From contig JAEBUN010000020.1 in assembly GCA_023014365.1 (NCBI GenBank), forward strand, positions 1 through 64,000: a stretch of 64,000 bases of DNA, in the 5' to 3' direction. Origin of the DNA: Lepiota brunneoincarnata. Lineage: Eukaryota > Basidiomycota > Agaricomycetes > Agaricales > Agaricaceae. Within the stretch, counting starts at the first letter, position 1. Each line of letters starts with the position of its first letter. This document shows positions 1-10,466 of this stretch, piece by piece. The notes under the pieces are model-generated. The model did no database searches. It saw only the letters and a list, made by a program, of their open reading frames with translations, and had not been told where the DNA came from. Both the position numbers and the translations under genes were made by a program.

Positions 1-2
1 CT

Positions 3-788
3 CAAGGGCGTGCTTACATAACCAGCTTAGAGTCCTTCCTTGGGACATTCCAGGATTGACCATTCCTCCCACGTCACCCTCCTAAACACTCTCATGATGA
101 GCTCAAATGGTGGGAGAACACACTATCGCAAGAGTCAATTAAATCCCCCATCCCAGGCCCATGCCCCATCACCCACCTCGCAGCCTACTCAGATGCCAGC
201 TCTGAAGTGGGCATTGGGATCACAATTGGACACAAATGGAGGGCTTGGAGACTACTACCAGGATGGAAAACAGGGGGAAAGGATATTGGATGGGCAGAGG
301 CCGTTGGGTTCTACTTCTTGGTGGCTACAATCCTACAAACAAATCCAGACCAAGGAAAAGAATTCAAAGTCTATGGCGACAACACAGGAGTGGTTGAAGG
401 CTGGTGGAGAGGACGTAGTTGAAACCGTCACATTAACAAAGTCTTCAAATGAGTCTATGAGACTACACTGGCAACCAATACAACCTTCCACACAGAATAC
501 ATCCCCAGCAAAGCCAATCCAGCTGACAAACCATCGCGAGGCATCTTTGCTGATAGCTCACTCCTCCTCCCAGCCCTCACTCTACCACTGGAGTTCAAGC
601 ACTTCATTGTCGACTTTGATTCCCCCCCCACCCCATCTGAACTACAGTTTACTGCGACGTACAATTGCCCGACACCAATATCAAGGCCCCCCCAGTTTCG
701 TCCAGAAACCCCCCTACCATTTCATGAAGCAAAGCATACCCCAGATCACCAGGAAGATGAGCTTATTGCGCAGGCTCTCTTCAGTTAA
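3..788 (+). pseudogene. DIRS/Ngaro-like retrotransposon, RNase H end of the reverse transcriptase ORF
   Basis: This is the C-terminal part of a reverse transcriptase/RNase H polyprotein, truncated by the window edge. In frame 3 it reads GRAYITSLESF, then AYSDASSEVGIGI with the RNase H SDAS aspartate, then YGDNTGVVEGWW and EYIPSKANPADKPSRG. This RNase H layout, followed directly by a tyrosine recombinase, is typical of DIRS/Ngaro elements. Three in-frame TGA codons (57-59, 420-422 and about 450) interrupt it. All fall where arginine is expected (for example between WWRGRS and NRHINKVFK), so each is best read as a CGA to TGA change. The frame ends at TAA 786-788, overlapping the start of the recombinase ORF. 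The family call is firm from domain order; I cannot separate DIRS from Ngaro without the element termini. Confidence 0.75.
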
Positions 789-1965
789 CTTCCACTCGAG
801 ATTCAACACCCAAACTTCCACCCCAGACCCTCCAAAACCCCCAACCCCCTACCAGACAGACCTTACCCCCCTCCCATCACAACTCTGTCCACATGTACTA
901 GCCAAGGAGCGACTCAAAAGGTGGCGCCCAGTCACGGAGGAAGGGGTCTCAGGGCAGATATCCTCAGAAGACATAGAGCGAGTAGTCACCCTCAAAGAGA
1001 TTTCATGGGATGAGTTCACACGTGCAGCCTATGGCTCAGGGCTTCTGGTATTTCATGTCTTCTGTGATTCCTGGAACATTCCTGACCCCCAGCGTGCCCC
1101 AACATCACCCAACCTCCTAGCAACCTTCATCTCCTCGCTGGCAGGCTCTTACTCAGGCAGTACCATCAACAACTATGTTTGTGGGCTCAGAGCATGGCAC
1201 CTCATCCACGGTCTGGAGTGGAAGGTTGACAAGAGCAAACTAGAGGTCCTCCTTCGAGCAGCGAGCAAGATGGCCCCTCCCTCCTCCAAGAGATCCAAGA
1301 GGGCCCTCTTCACCACCAATTACATCCTAGCCATCCACTCCCAACTTGACCTCTCCCTTCCCCTACATGCCACAGTCTTCACCTGCCTCACAACAGCCTT
1401 CTACGCTACCGCACGTTTAGGTGAGCTCACAGTACCCAACCTGAAGGCTTTTGACCCAACCATCCATGTGAAGCCCACCGATGTCTGCTCAGAGACAGAT
1501 CAAAATGGGCTCATCTCAGTAATCCTCCACATACCAAGAACTAAGGCCTCCCCAACAGGCGAAGACATTTACTGGTTGAGGCAGCAGGGTGGCACTGACC
1601 TGGAGGCAGCCTTCAAAAATCACCTCCAGGTCAACTCCCCTTCCCCTGAGGCCCACCTCTTTGTATACAAACACAACGGCACCATCTGTCCCCTCTCCAA
1701 ACACCTATTCCTAAAAACCATAGGGGCAGCAGTGAGGAAGGCAGGCCAGGAACCGAGGAAAGGGCATGGTATCCAGATTGGCTCCACCCTGGAATACCTG
1801 CTTCGGGGGGTACCCTTCGAGGCAATGAAAGCCAAAGGGTGGTGGGCGAGTGACGCCTTCTCAGTCTATCTCACCAGACATGCCCAGATACTAGCCCCAT
1901 ACATGCAAGACAACCCGCAAGCTCACAACGCCTTCCTTCAGATCACCATCCCAAAGCCCCGTTGA
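757..1965 (+). CDS. Tyrosine recombinase of a DIRS/Ngaro-like retrotransposon, probably inactive
   Basis: The recombinase would integrate the circular DNA intermediate of a DIRS-type retrotransposon. The frame is open much further upstream, but that part only shadows the RNase H frame, so I take the ATG at 757 (about 402 residues). An N-terminal SAM-like core-binding region (LLATFISSLAGSYSGSTINN, TINNYVCGLRAWH) is followed by the catalytic domain. Arg in ATARLGEL is about residue 220, His in GHGIQIG about 337 and the candidate Tyr nucleophile in FSVYL about 371. The second catalytic Arg of the usual H-x-x-R is Gln (CAG, 1774-1776), and the expected GRW of the next helix reads GWW (TGG, 1840-1842). 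Both are single steps from CGG by CpG decay, so the enzyme is probably dead although its frame is intact. Confidence 0.8.
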   Translation: MSLLRRLSSVNFHSRFNTQTSTPDPPKPPTPYQTDLTPLPSQLCPHVLAKERLKRWRPVTEEGVSGQISSEDIERVVTLKEISWDEFTRAAYGSGLLVFHVFCDSWNIPDPQRAPTSPNLLATFISSLAGSYSGSTINNYVCGLRAWHLIHGLEWKVDKSKLEVLLRAASKMAPPSSKRSKRALFTTNYILAIHSQLDLSLPLHATVFTCLTTAFYATARLGELTVPNLKAFDPTIHVKPTDVCSETDQNGLISVILHIPRTKASPTGEDIYWLRQQGGTDLEAAFKNHLQVNSPSPEAHLFVYKHNGTICPLSKHLFLKTIGAAVRKAGQEPRKGHGIQIGSTLEYLLRGVPFEAMKAKGWWASDAFSVYLTRHAQILAPYMQDNPQAHNAFLQITIPKPR

Positions 1966-1989
1966 CACATGGCGAGAGCCCATCCTTCC

Positions 1990-2009
1990 AAAAAAAAAAA
2001 AAAAAAAAA
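1990..2009 (+). repeat. A20 homopolymer
   Basis: Twenty consecutive adenines lie 24 bases after the recombinase stop codon. DIRS-type elements do not end in a poly(A) tail, so this is more likely an expanded A run or a transcript-derived tail than an element end. Confidence 0.9.
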
Positions 2010-2463
2010 GTTTTCATATGCAGACCCCCTCCCCCTTTTTCGTAACCCACCACAGACGCCCCTTCCGCTTCTTCAAGCCTTCCAGAACCAGCCCAGCACT
2101 ACAGCATTTGAGCCCACAGCACAACCCTCTACCCCAGCTTCACTACACCCCCCCAGGTGCACCAGAGGCCCTGCCACACGGTCAGCTCAGTTCGCACCAT
2201 TACCCTCCAAACGCAGGTGCTAACCTCACTCCTAGAAACAGGGGATCCGAGAGGGCCCACGGTGCGTCATGAGGCTCCTACCCACTAGGATCCACAGTCC
2301 CTCTCAGGCCTGTGAATCACACTGCCAGGCAGGAAAGTCCCCACTGGACTTTCGCCCATCACACCAACAGCTTCGAGCTACCATACACTCAGTCTCATGT
2401 ACCTTAGCGATAGCCTGCAAATCGTATAGATGCTCATTAACAGTGACGACGCGACAAGCAAAG
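2010..2463. other. Pyrimidine-rich spacer between the DIRS-like element and Copia A
   Basis: No gene is recognised here. The plus strand is C-rich, so several frames stay open by composition alone. A 7-bp stem with a 5-base loop (AAAGTCC at 2334-2340, GGACTTT at 2346-2352) is the only clear structure. It may belong to the DIRS-like 3' region. The right limit is set by the start of homology to the Copia LTR at 2464. Confidence 0.5.
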
Positions 2464-2862
2464 ACTCTATGACATATACATAGTCATATGGACAATTGGT
2501 TGTTTGGACCAATGATTATCTCCAAGTGATCTCTTCTGTCAGCCATTTTGCTGCTTGTTCCTCACTTTACCATTTCTGATGTACTTGTATTTACATACAT
2601 AGTCTTGAGCTTGAAATGCTATTTGCTCATTCTGACTGTGATGACCTCTATGATTCACTATGCATACATATGACTCCTTTCATACCTATATGAGTAGTAC
2701 ATGCTGTGAACTCTTACAAGTATAAATACAGCTCTACATTTCTTGTATTACCTTAGAACAATCTACTTGCTCTACAACTTGCTTTTATCTTCTCTCAGCA
2801 ACTCTCTTAAGCTACAACATGAGTGTCCATTGCCATTTTGCTTACACCTTGCTGCTTCAACA
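2464..2862 (+). repeat. Copia A 5' LTR, 5'-truncated
   Basis: The stretch matches the LTR at 48822-50791, about 96% by eye over the last 265 bases. It ends in TTCAACA directly before the primer site. About 60 bases at its 5' end are missing next to the DIRS-like region. It also holds about 105 bases (near 2494-2600) that are absent from the other LTR. A TATA-like AAGTATAAATA lies near 2719. Confidence 0.85.
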
Positions 2863-2874
2863 GGTTATGGGCCC
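2863..2874 (+). promoter_or_regulatory. Copia A primer-binding site (tRNA-iMet half)
   Basis: GGTTATGGGCCC abuts the LTR end. It is complementary to the anticodon stem-loop of eukaryotic initiator-Met tRNA (GGGCCCATAACC), not to the tRNA 3' end. Drosophila copia is known to prime from a tRNA-iMet half-molecule in this way. Confidence 0.8.
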
Positions 2875-3076
2875 TGATGATTGCCTGTTGGCTTGCATGA
2901 TTACATACTGCACCCCAATGAGCTGGATTGCCCTGTTGTGAGCTTGAGAGTTGTACCAACTCAACAAGTCCACACCATGTCCTTTCCCTTGTTGCTACAG
3001 ACAATTGCAGGCTTGTTTCTGCGTTGTTTGCACTTTGCTAGCTGCACAATTGCTAATGAGTTTTATATTTTGAACT

Positions 3077-3861
3077 ATGTCTTCTACTAGCTCTAACAGA
3101 TCAATCTTCACTTCCATTCCCATTCTCACTGGTGCTGGAAATTATTCCGCCTGGGTTAAGCACATGACTGCTGCTTTCAAGTGTGTTGGGCTCTGGGGTG
3201 TTGTTACTGGAAGGTCTCCTTGCCCCATGAGGATTACCATCACTACAAATGATGTGACCACCACTACAAACCAGGATGAAATCACTATGTGGGAAATGTG
3301 TGATATGCGAGCCCATGGTGCAATTATAATCCGTCTCTCTGACACTTTGCTCAAGGATGGTAAAGACACCACCACTGATACGCCAATTTCATGCCTATAC
3401 ATGAATTCCATACTCTGGAATGGTTCTCTACATAGAATCATTGGCTATATCATTAAAGAACTCTATAGAGGATTGGTACTATGTATGTCCTGTAGTAGCC
3501 AGTTTGACCAAATTGAGGATATTTGAGCCTTGGAAGTGTTCAAACCAGCTCATTATCACTAAGCTTAGTGAACCAAACTATCAGAATGCTCTCCAGAGGG
3601 ATTCAGGACTCTACATAGCCTATTGAATACATATACTCTGGTTGCATCAAGGGACCTTAAGAGCAGTTTTCTGATGAACTTGGATTTGTTTGAACCTAAA
3701 GAATGTACATAGTGGCTATTGTAGGTGTATCACACCTATAGCAAGCCAAATAATGATGACTGGACCTTGGAATGGAATGTCCAACATTTGGGAGGTGACA
3801 CCCAATGCCCAAAATCCTAGAAATATCAAAGACTCAAAATTAACAAGTGCTTTGTGGGTCC
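3077..3861 (+). pseudogene. Copia A gag, N-terminal part, decayed
   Basis: The ATG at 3077 opens a 149-codon frame starting MSSTSSNRSIFTSIPILTGA, then NYSAWVKHMTAAFKCVGLW. This is the usual start of Ty1/Copia gag proteins of the UBN2/DUF4219 type, with a G-N-Y-x-x-W motif near residue 23. Beyond about 3390 the sequence shifts frame repeatedly and only fragments can be followed. It ends where the G1 LTR begins at 3862. The zinc knuckle, protease, integrase and reverse transcriptase expected next are absent here. The matching 3' end of this Copia family lies 44 kb away at 48456. Confidence 0.65.
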
Positions 3862-4322
3862 TGTTAGGGTGACCTAGGAGGCCTTGACAGCTCAGGGAGA
3901 GCTGAAACGACTGCAGGGAAATCCTAAGTGATATTAAACTATGAGTTATGTACAGGACACATACCTGCAGGGAAATCCTAAGAGAATAGGATGAGGAAAC
4001 CCCTGCAGGCGGAAACTATGTATATACCTAACTTATATAATCAATATAAATTGAACCAGGCTTAGCTGTGGTGTCTAGGGGTCATGCAAGGCCTGGTGTG
4101 GTTGAAACAAATGTGTGATGTGAATATGATGGTCTAGAGTCTGTAGGAATGAGAGGGAATGAGGGAGGGTTTTATCTGGACAGTGAGGGAGTGTATGGAG
4201 TATTCTGGCTGTGTTTGCAGTGTGAGCATTTGAAGGGAGGGATTTATAATGTGTTGGAGGGCACAGGGGTGTCGATAGGGTTAATGGAGGTGTTGCTGAG
4301 GTGTCTGGAGTGTCCCCTTACA
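3862..4322 (-). repeat. G1 3' LTR
   Basis: A 461-bp LTR bounded on the plus strand by TGTTAGGG and CCCCTTACA, with a close relative at 11259-11720. Read on the minus strand it follows the G1 pol gene and is preceded by a purine tract (AGAAGGGGGGGTGG, complement of about 4323-4336), the expected polypurine primer. No matching target duplication flanks it, which agrees with it being one end of a longer element rather than a solo LTR. Confidence 0.85.
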
Positions 4323-5700
4323 TCCACCCCCCCTTCTAGGTTGTGGCAGCTCAACGTGATGGCTTGGATGGGTTGGAATGGAATAGAACCAAACTGGAGA
4401 GCTCGTATGAAGCACAGGGCCCTGGGATGTCACTTGTAGAAATTTTTGACAAGTTCCAGGGTGCATACATCAGCAGAGTCTTCTCAGGAGTTGTGTTCAT
4501 GGCCAAAACCCTTCCACTTGATCAGAAACTTGAGTTTTTGTTGCACCAGCCAGCTGTCTAGAATCTCCTCTACTTCCCACTCCTTTTTGTCATCAATGAC
4601 CACTGGATCTGGTGGTGGGGGTGGCTGCCAGGTTGGGAATAGGTTGTCTGGCATGGGGGAGAGTTTCACAATGTTGAACACTGAGTGAAGGTGTCGCATG
4701 GACCGAGGGAGCTTCAGGCAATAGGTGTTGGTGCTAGCTCATTGTTCTACCTCATAGGGACCAAGTCTGAGGTGAGATAACTTCTTGGATGGTTGGGTGG
4801 TTTGGATATCGCTTGCATCTAAGTAGACTCAGTCTCCCAGTTTAAGGACAGGGGCTGGGATGTGGCATTGGTTGTAGTACCTTGCCATTTCATCCTTAGA
4901 ATGTACTAAGGCAGCCTTGGCTTCTTCTAGTGTCACTTTCATCTGGTCTGTGAATTCATTAACGGTTTCCAGGTGTGAGGGTTGTTGATGAGGTTTGAAA
5001 CCCATTCAGGGGTGTCTACTGGTCTCAAGGAGAAAGGGGGAGTGTTGGGTTGAGGCATGGACATGGTTGTTGTGTTGAAACTCAGCCAGGGGGAGGAGGT
5101 CTAACCAGTCATCTTGCCTCTCATTGATGAAGATTTGAAGGTATTGGTCTAACTCCTGATTAACCCTCTTGGTTTGGCCATCTGCTTGGGGGTGCCACGC
5201 AGTTGTGCTTGCTACTTTAATTCCTAGCTTCTGGTAAAGTTCCTTCATGAATTCTGTGACAAACTGGGGACCTTGGTCTGACACTACCTGTTTGGGGAGT
5301 CCATGCAGTTCCCATATGTTGTGTAAGAACAGTCACACAGCTCCTTCTGCAGTCACTGTGGTGTAGGTAGGGATGAAATGGGCTTGTTTAGAGGCTGAAT
5401 TGACCACCATCATCATGGAATCGTACCCTGCTGAAGGGGGGAGCTCTACAATGAAGTCTATGCTGATGGTGTCCCAACAGGACTTGGGGATGGGCAGGGG
5501 GTGGAGACTCGGTTGGGAGGTGATGGTGGGGTTTCACTTGAAGGCACAGGTCAGTTCTGGGAGACCAGTTCAAGTGTCTTCCAGCAACCTGCATGTCCTC
5601 CAACTGGAGAATTGTGGCAGAGAGTCACAATGCAGTGTCAGAGGTCACTGATGTCCGGGACATAGATCCTGCCTTGGAATAAGAGTAGCCTGTCCACCTT
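4323..5700 (-). pseudogene. G1 integrase with C-terminal chromodomain
   Basis: This is the integrase end of the G1 Gypsy pol, read on the minus strand. The core reads SIDFIVELPPSAG (first Asp), SDQGPQFVTEFMKELYQKLG (second Asp), then TAWHPQADGQTKR (Glu region, where Lys replaces the expected Glu). A GPYEVE-type C-terminal domain follows, then a chromodomain: EWEVEEILDSW, KLKFLIKWKGFGHEHNS. The chromodomain marks G1 as a chromovirus, a group whose chromodomains help target chromatin. Several stops and frameshifts break the frame, many at expected Trp or Arg codons. Domain identity is clear; activity is ruled out. Confidence 0.8.
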
Positions 5701-5724
5701 TGACCACTCGGAAGAGTGCACAGT

Positions 5725-6180
5725 TCAGGAGGAGGACTCCTTGAGCCTATGAGCCGCTGTTGCCACTGCCTCTTCAGTGGCTTCAGAATGATTTCCTGCT
5801 CGGATGTCCCATAGGAGGGTTTGTTCTTCACCAGTGACTTGAATTCCCTCAAGGGCTTGGATGGCAAACTTCTCCCTGGTCAAGAGAATGATGTCCTCAT
5901 TGTTGCAAGCTCCAGAGCCATGGTCTGCCCGCTGGGATAGGGTGTCTGCCTTCCCCATTGATCTACCGGGTCTGTGATGAAGTTTGAAGTCAAAGCAAGC
6001 CAGAGTAAGAGACCAGTGAGCTTGGCAACGATTGAGTTTCTTTGCCGTCATGAAGTACTCTAGGTTATGGTGATCTGACCAGATTTCTATGGTATGGGGG
6101 GCTCTTTCTAAGAAATGCTGCCACTCTTCAAGTGCCCAGATGATCACCAACATCTCCTTGTCATGGATCTCGTAGTTTCA
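5725..6180 (-). pseudogene. G1 RNase H domain
   Basis: A minus-strand frame of 142 codons carries the RNase H core between reverse transcriptase and integrase: LVIIWALEEWQHFLERAPHT, IEIWSDHHNLEYF, KLNRCQAHWSLTLA, FDFKLHHRPGRSMGKADTLS. The motif SDHHNLEYF corresponds to TDHKNLEYF in intact Gypsy elements and carries a catalytic aspartate. A stop separates it from the reverse transcriptase fragments upstream. Confidence 0.8.
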
Positions 6181-7342
6181 CTGTGCTTGGTCCAGGGATT
6201 TGGAGTAGAATGCTATGGGGTGCCATCTGCCTTCCTCTGATTGTTGGGAGAGTACCACTCCAGTGGCAAAGTTGGAACTATCTGCTTCTACTTGGAAGGG
6301 TAAGGAGGTGTCTGGGGAGGCAAGAACAGGCATGGACGTGATCAGTCTCTTAAGGGTAGTGAAAGCATCATGTTCTGGTTCCCCCCACTGCCAAGGAGAG
6401 TTGGACTTGGTGAGGTCAAACAGGGGGTGGGCATGATGTGAGAAATCTTGGACAAATTGTCTGTAGAAGTTCACAAAGCCCAGGATGGACCTCTCATTTG
6501 TCTGCAGGTTCTGGCCATTCCTGTACTCCGGCAACCTTCACCAGGTCCATCTCTACCTTATCTTCTGAAATGATAAGTCCTAGGTATTCCACTTTCATTC
6601 TCTCAAACTTGCACTTCTCTGGCTGGAGGTAGAGTTTATGGTGGTGAAGTATCTCTAAAACCTGGCCGGTGACTTCCCTGTGCTCCTCTATGGTCTTTGT
6701 GAAGATAAGAATATCATCTAAGTACACCACAATGACTCCCTCTGTGATGAGATCCCTGAAAATATCGTTCATCATCATTTGGAAAGTGGCTGGGCTATTG
6801 GTAAGTCCAAAGAACATCACCAGGGGCTTGAAGAGGCCTTGGTTGGTATGGAACACTGCCTTCCACTTGTCTCCAGGTTTAATGTGCACATTATTGAAAC
6901 CCCATTGGATATCAAGTTTAGTGAAGTACCTAGCCCCCTAGAGCTGGTTGACAAGCTTGGAGATGAGCGGGAGTGGGTATCTATTCTTCACTGTGATCGC
7001 ATTAAGGGCTTGGTAATCCTGGACTAGCTGGAGTGAACCATCCTTCTTCTTGATAAAGAATACCAGAGAAGCCATCGGGGATTTGGAAGCACAAATCCTT
7101 CCTGAGGTTAGGTTGTCCTGTATGAAGGAGTCAAGCTCTGACTGCTCGGAGGGGGCTAAGGGGTATACCTTACAGCTGACCAGCATTGCTCCCAGAGTAA
7201 GTTTGATGGCATGGTCCCAGGGCCTCTGCTCTGGAAGGGAATTGAAAGATTCCTTTTCAAATACCACAGAGAAATCATGGAGGTGTTCAGTGATTGAGCC
7301 TAGGGAGCCAGATGATCTAAGGGACGTTTGAGACAATTGCAA
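6178..7342 (-). pseudogene. G1 reverse transcriptase
   Basis: Three broken frames together give a nearly complete Gypsy reverse transcriptase: QRPWDHAIKLTLGA, then SPMASLVFFIKKKDGSLQLV and QDYQALNAITVKNRYPLP, then VMFFGLTNSPATFQMMMNDI and the active site VVYLDDILIFT, then YLGLIISEDKVEMD and the thumb FVNFYRQFVQDFSHHAHPLF. The catalytic YLDD is intact. Stops lie near 6937 and 6493. The order on the minus strand (PR, RT, RH, INT, chromodomain) is canonical for Gypsy. Confidence 0.85.
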
Positions 7343-7728
7343 GTTGTAATGGAAGGCTTTGGCAAGCCTCTGGGAAGTAGTACTGCTCGCTCAGATGAAC
7401 TGGGGGTCTGGGTAGAGGACTGTGGCCCAAATGTGTTTGCCATCTGACATCTCTGGTGCAGATTTTGGTTGGAAACCCAGGATTTCTCGGACATCTTCCC
7501 AATCATCATCCCAGAGTGGATGGGGGCCTTCTGAACACATAGAGGTTGCTCTAAGCTCAGCCCTTTGGACTTTCCGTTCAGTCTTTAGTTGTTCCTTACA
7601 GAGCATATAACATCTATCTGGGCAGCAAGTCATATGGACTTCACCCATTTGCCAATCTACTTTGGGGTTGTGCTCCCTTAACCATGAAAAGCCTAACAAT
7701 AGGTCTTGCCTTCCAAGGGAAGTGACAG
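7343..7728 (-). pseudogene. G1 protease, C-terminal part
   Basis: The minus strand reads GRQDLLLGFSWLREHNPKVD and WQMGEVHMTCCP, the conserved end of a retroelement aspartic protease. Its N-terminal half, with the DSG triad, lies 5.2 kb to the right at about 13050-13130, separated by the E2 insertion. A spacer rich in charged residues follows before the reverse transcriptase. Confidence 0.75.
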
Positions 7729-8474
7729 TGAAGAGGGTCAGACTCTCCTACAAGGCAATCATGTCGGTATGGAAATGGCTATGTGAAGCAAGCCAAAACA
7801 AGCTGAGACCAAAGCGAGAACAAACAAAACACAACAAAATAGGGCATGAGCATGATTGGCAAAATGATCACTGGGCTTCAAAAACCTCAGGAATGCATTA
7901 TAGGGGTTGGAGAAGTAGAGGATGGGATAAGGAGATGAATTCCGGGTATATTGTTCACTGGAGAACTTGTCTCCGAGGTTCCTACTTTATATACATGAAA
8001 ACTACAAATAATCAAATTTTTCCTACACCAAAATGGAGGAAAAAATGTTGGCTACTAAAGCTAGGTCATATCTGGGATGTAGGGAAACGTGAAACAGGAG
8101 AATCGCAAAGTTTTTCTTGGCTACATTAGCAAAAGATTAGGGAACAGAAAATGACAGGATAAAAAGGGTGATATGTGAAGCACAGAAAAGACTAAAAAGA
8201 GGGAGAAAATTTTCTCTATGATCAGGACATCGCGAAATGGAATGGAGAACTAAATAACAAAACTGTCTATCCTTGAACACATGAGGCTATCAACAGAATG
8301 GGAATGCTGTCGAATGATACCTGTTTCTTTTGTACAAGTGCTCCAAAATTTGTGATCTGAGGTTTAATCTGGATTCGGGTTCCAAGTTCAACTCCATTCC
8401 GAGTTTGGCTTCCGAAACTCTGAGAGGTGGCATGGGGCAGCTGTTGCACATGCAGCCACATGCCAACCTCTACA
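7729..8474 (-). repeat. E2 3' LTR (left)
   Basis: A 746-bp LTR, near-identical in layout to 12160-12888. Long open frames run through it on the plus strand in both copies, but the two copies differ by scattered indels and I see no protein signature, so I treat it as non-coding. Confidence 0.88.
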
Positions 8475-10085
8475 ACTCCTTGGTACTTAAGAAACTGACC
8501 TCCCAGTCAGAGCGATGGTGGGTATGCATGCATCCAAAGGGGGGCCAAAATTCATAGGAAAGATCAGTGGGAAAGAGTGCCAAAGAGTTGTTGCAGGTGA
8601 GGAGGGGGGTTTGTCAGTAGCAGGGCCACAGGAAATGATGAATGAGGTGGTTGAACACCTTGTCCAGCTCAATGGGAGTTATGTCCAAAAGAGAATCGAG
8701 CTTAAGGGAATGTTGGAGAGAAAGGGGAGCTGGGGCCATGCTAAAAGATGCAAGATGCAACTCATCTGTTGTATGTATATCCTTTTCCTCTGCTACCTTT
8801 GCTTTTTGTAGTGGGCCATTGGGGAAGGTATCCACATCATAAGTAAGCTCTTCAAGTGTGTTGGGTGGCAGGTCCATGATTTTTGTGACGGAATTGCTCG
8901 GAGATCCCTAGGAAAGTATGGTATGAGCTGGAATGCAGCAAAGTGAAGCTTCGAGATAGATCCATCAAGCTTGGCAAGGATGTAGGATCCTTCTGTCATC
9001 CTCCTGAGTACTACAAGTGGTCCATAATACCGGGGCTTGGTCTTACTGCCTATGTCGTGGTCATATTGTGAGTTTCTGACTAGAACTAGGGAGCCAGGGG
9101 AAAAGTTAAAGTCCTGAATGGAGTTGGAATACTTTTCATTAAACTGCCAAATAGACTTGAAGTGAGCCCTCAATACCATATCCTTGACCTTGGCAAGATC
9201 TTGAGGCCATTTTTGTAACTGGATCACTCGAGTAGTGAGAAGGTTGGTGGTTGAGAGAGGTTTGATGAGGTTGGGCACCAGGTATGTTGCTTCTGCAAGA
9301 TCAAAAGGGAGGAGGGGTTCTAGGCCATGTGCGATATAATATGGGGAATACCCTGTAGACTTTTGAATAGAAATACGTTCAGCCCAGAAAACTGAAGGTG
9401 CCACTGTTTCCCATTTCTTCTCATCATCCTTGGCTGCCTTCACCAGTGCTTCCCAAACATCAAAATGCTGGCATTCCACAGGACCGTTTGCTTGAGAGTT
9501 GTAGGTCAAGATCCGGATATGATTGATTTTGTATTTTTGCACTAGAAATTCGACTGCCTGTACAAAGGCAGGGCCATTGTTGGTTACAATTTCTTCGATG
9601 GCGCCCCATTGGCAGAGGATGTCTTCAAATACAAATGTTCCAAGTGTTTGTGCATTCTTGAGGTGGAGCATTCGCCATTCCAGATACAAGGAAAGAGAGC
9701 ATCATGTGTGGACTATGTACCAGAAACCATTTGATTTAGGCATGAACATGGTATTGATGTATGCTTTCCGGAATAGTGTGAGGGGAGTTGGTGGAATGTG
9801 GAAATTGTGTAGTAGTCAAGTTTGGCATTTGTGGCATGTCATGATGAACCATCAGACGTCCTGTTTGAGTTGGGGCCACCAGAACTGCTCTAGCAACCAT
9901 ATCCAGACCATAAAAATACCTTTATGACCCATCTCATCATGAGCTTGTCGGATGAGCTCATAGCAATTTTCTTCAGCTACCACCAGCGTGTGTTTCATTT
10001 TTGGATCCTTCTTCCAAAGCCTGCCATCTTGCATGAAAAACCCAGTTGAGAATCGGACAAACCTCTTGAATGCTTCATCAGCCAA
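8475..10085 (-). pseudogene. E2 integrase
   Basis: On the minus strand the HHCC zinc region (RQAHDEMGHKGIF, then FIMTCHKCQT) is followed by the core: IVTNNGPAFVQAVEFLVQKY, INHIRILTYNSQANGPVE. A C-terminal domain follows (PGSLVLVRNSQYDHDIGSKT, KPRYYGPLVVLRR), then a tail (MDLPPNTLEELTYDVDTFP). The second catalytic Asp, expected in VTDNG, is Asn (VTNNG), one G to A step in a CCGAC context. No chromodomain is present. A stop near 9850 and further breaks show decay. Confidence 0.8.
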
Positions 10086-10466
10086 ATCCTCGGGTCATGT
10101 GGGATTGTTGAGAAATGCTTGAACTTGCCTGAGTTTGAGATTGTGGTGCTGTGCTTTATCTGAGTGAGGAATGATGGGAAAAGATGGTGGGGATGAGTGG
10201 GAGACTTTGCTTGACAGAATTCCGAAATGTTTTGACTTGGAAGTAGCAGTGTTGGATGTGGGACACCCAAGTGAGTATAGGGGCACCCAAAGCAAGCCAG
10301 TTTCATTCAGGAGTTTGATTGCAAATGTGTTTGATGCCCAGGGCCACTATGAGCTGTCAAGTGGTGAAGGGACATGATGAGTGCATATGTTATTGAATGA
10401 ATTTGCTGAGTCAATCCATTCTTCATAATCGTCATTTATTTTGGGATCTTCTGGGGCTCAGGGACA

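Noticed and set aside
40..1965. A single 641-residue protein over the whole frame
   Set aside because: The first 240 codons only shadow the RNase H frame, which carries the recognisable motifs; the recombinase starts near 757.
1990..2009. Poly(A) tail of a LINE element
   Set aside because: No LINE coding sequence precedes it; the upstream gene is a tyrosine recombinase.
3862..4322. Solo LTR
   Set aside because: It lacks a target duplication and abuts a purine tract and G1 pol, so it is the 3' LTR of G1.
7729..8474. Plus-strand protein gene repeated at 7729 and 12160
   Set aside because: The two copies are the LTRs of E2; the frame has no domain and the copies differ by indels.
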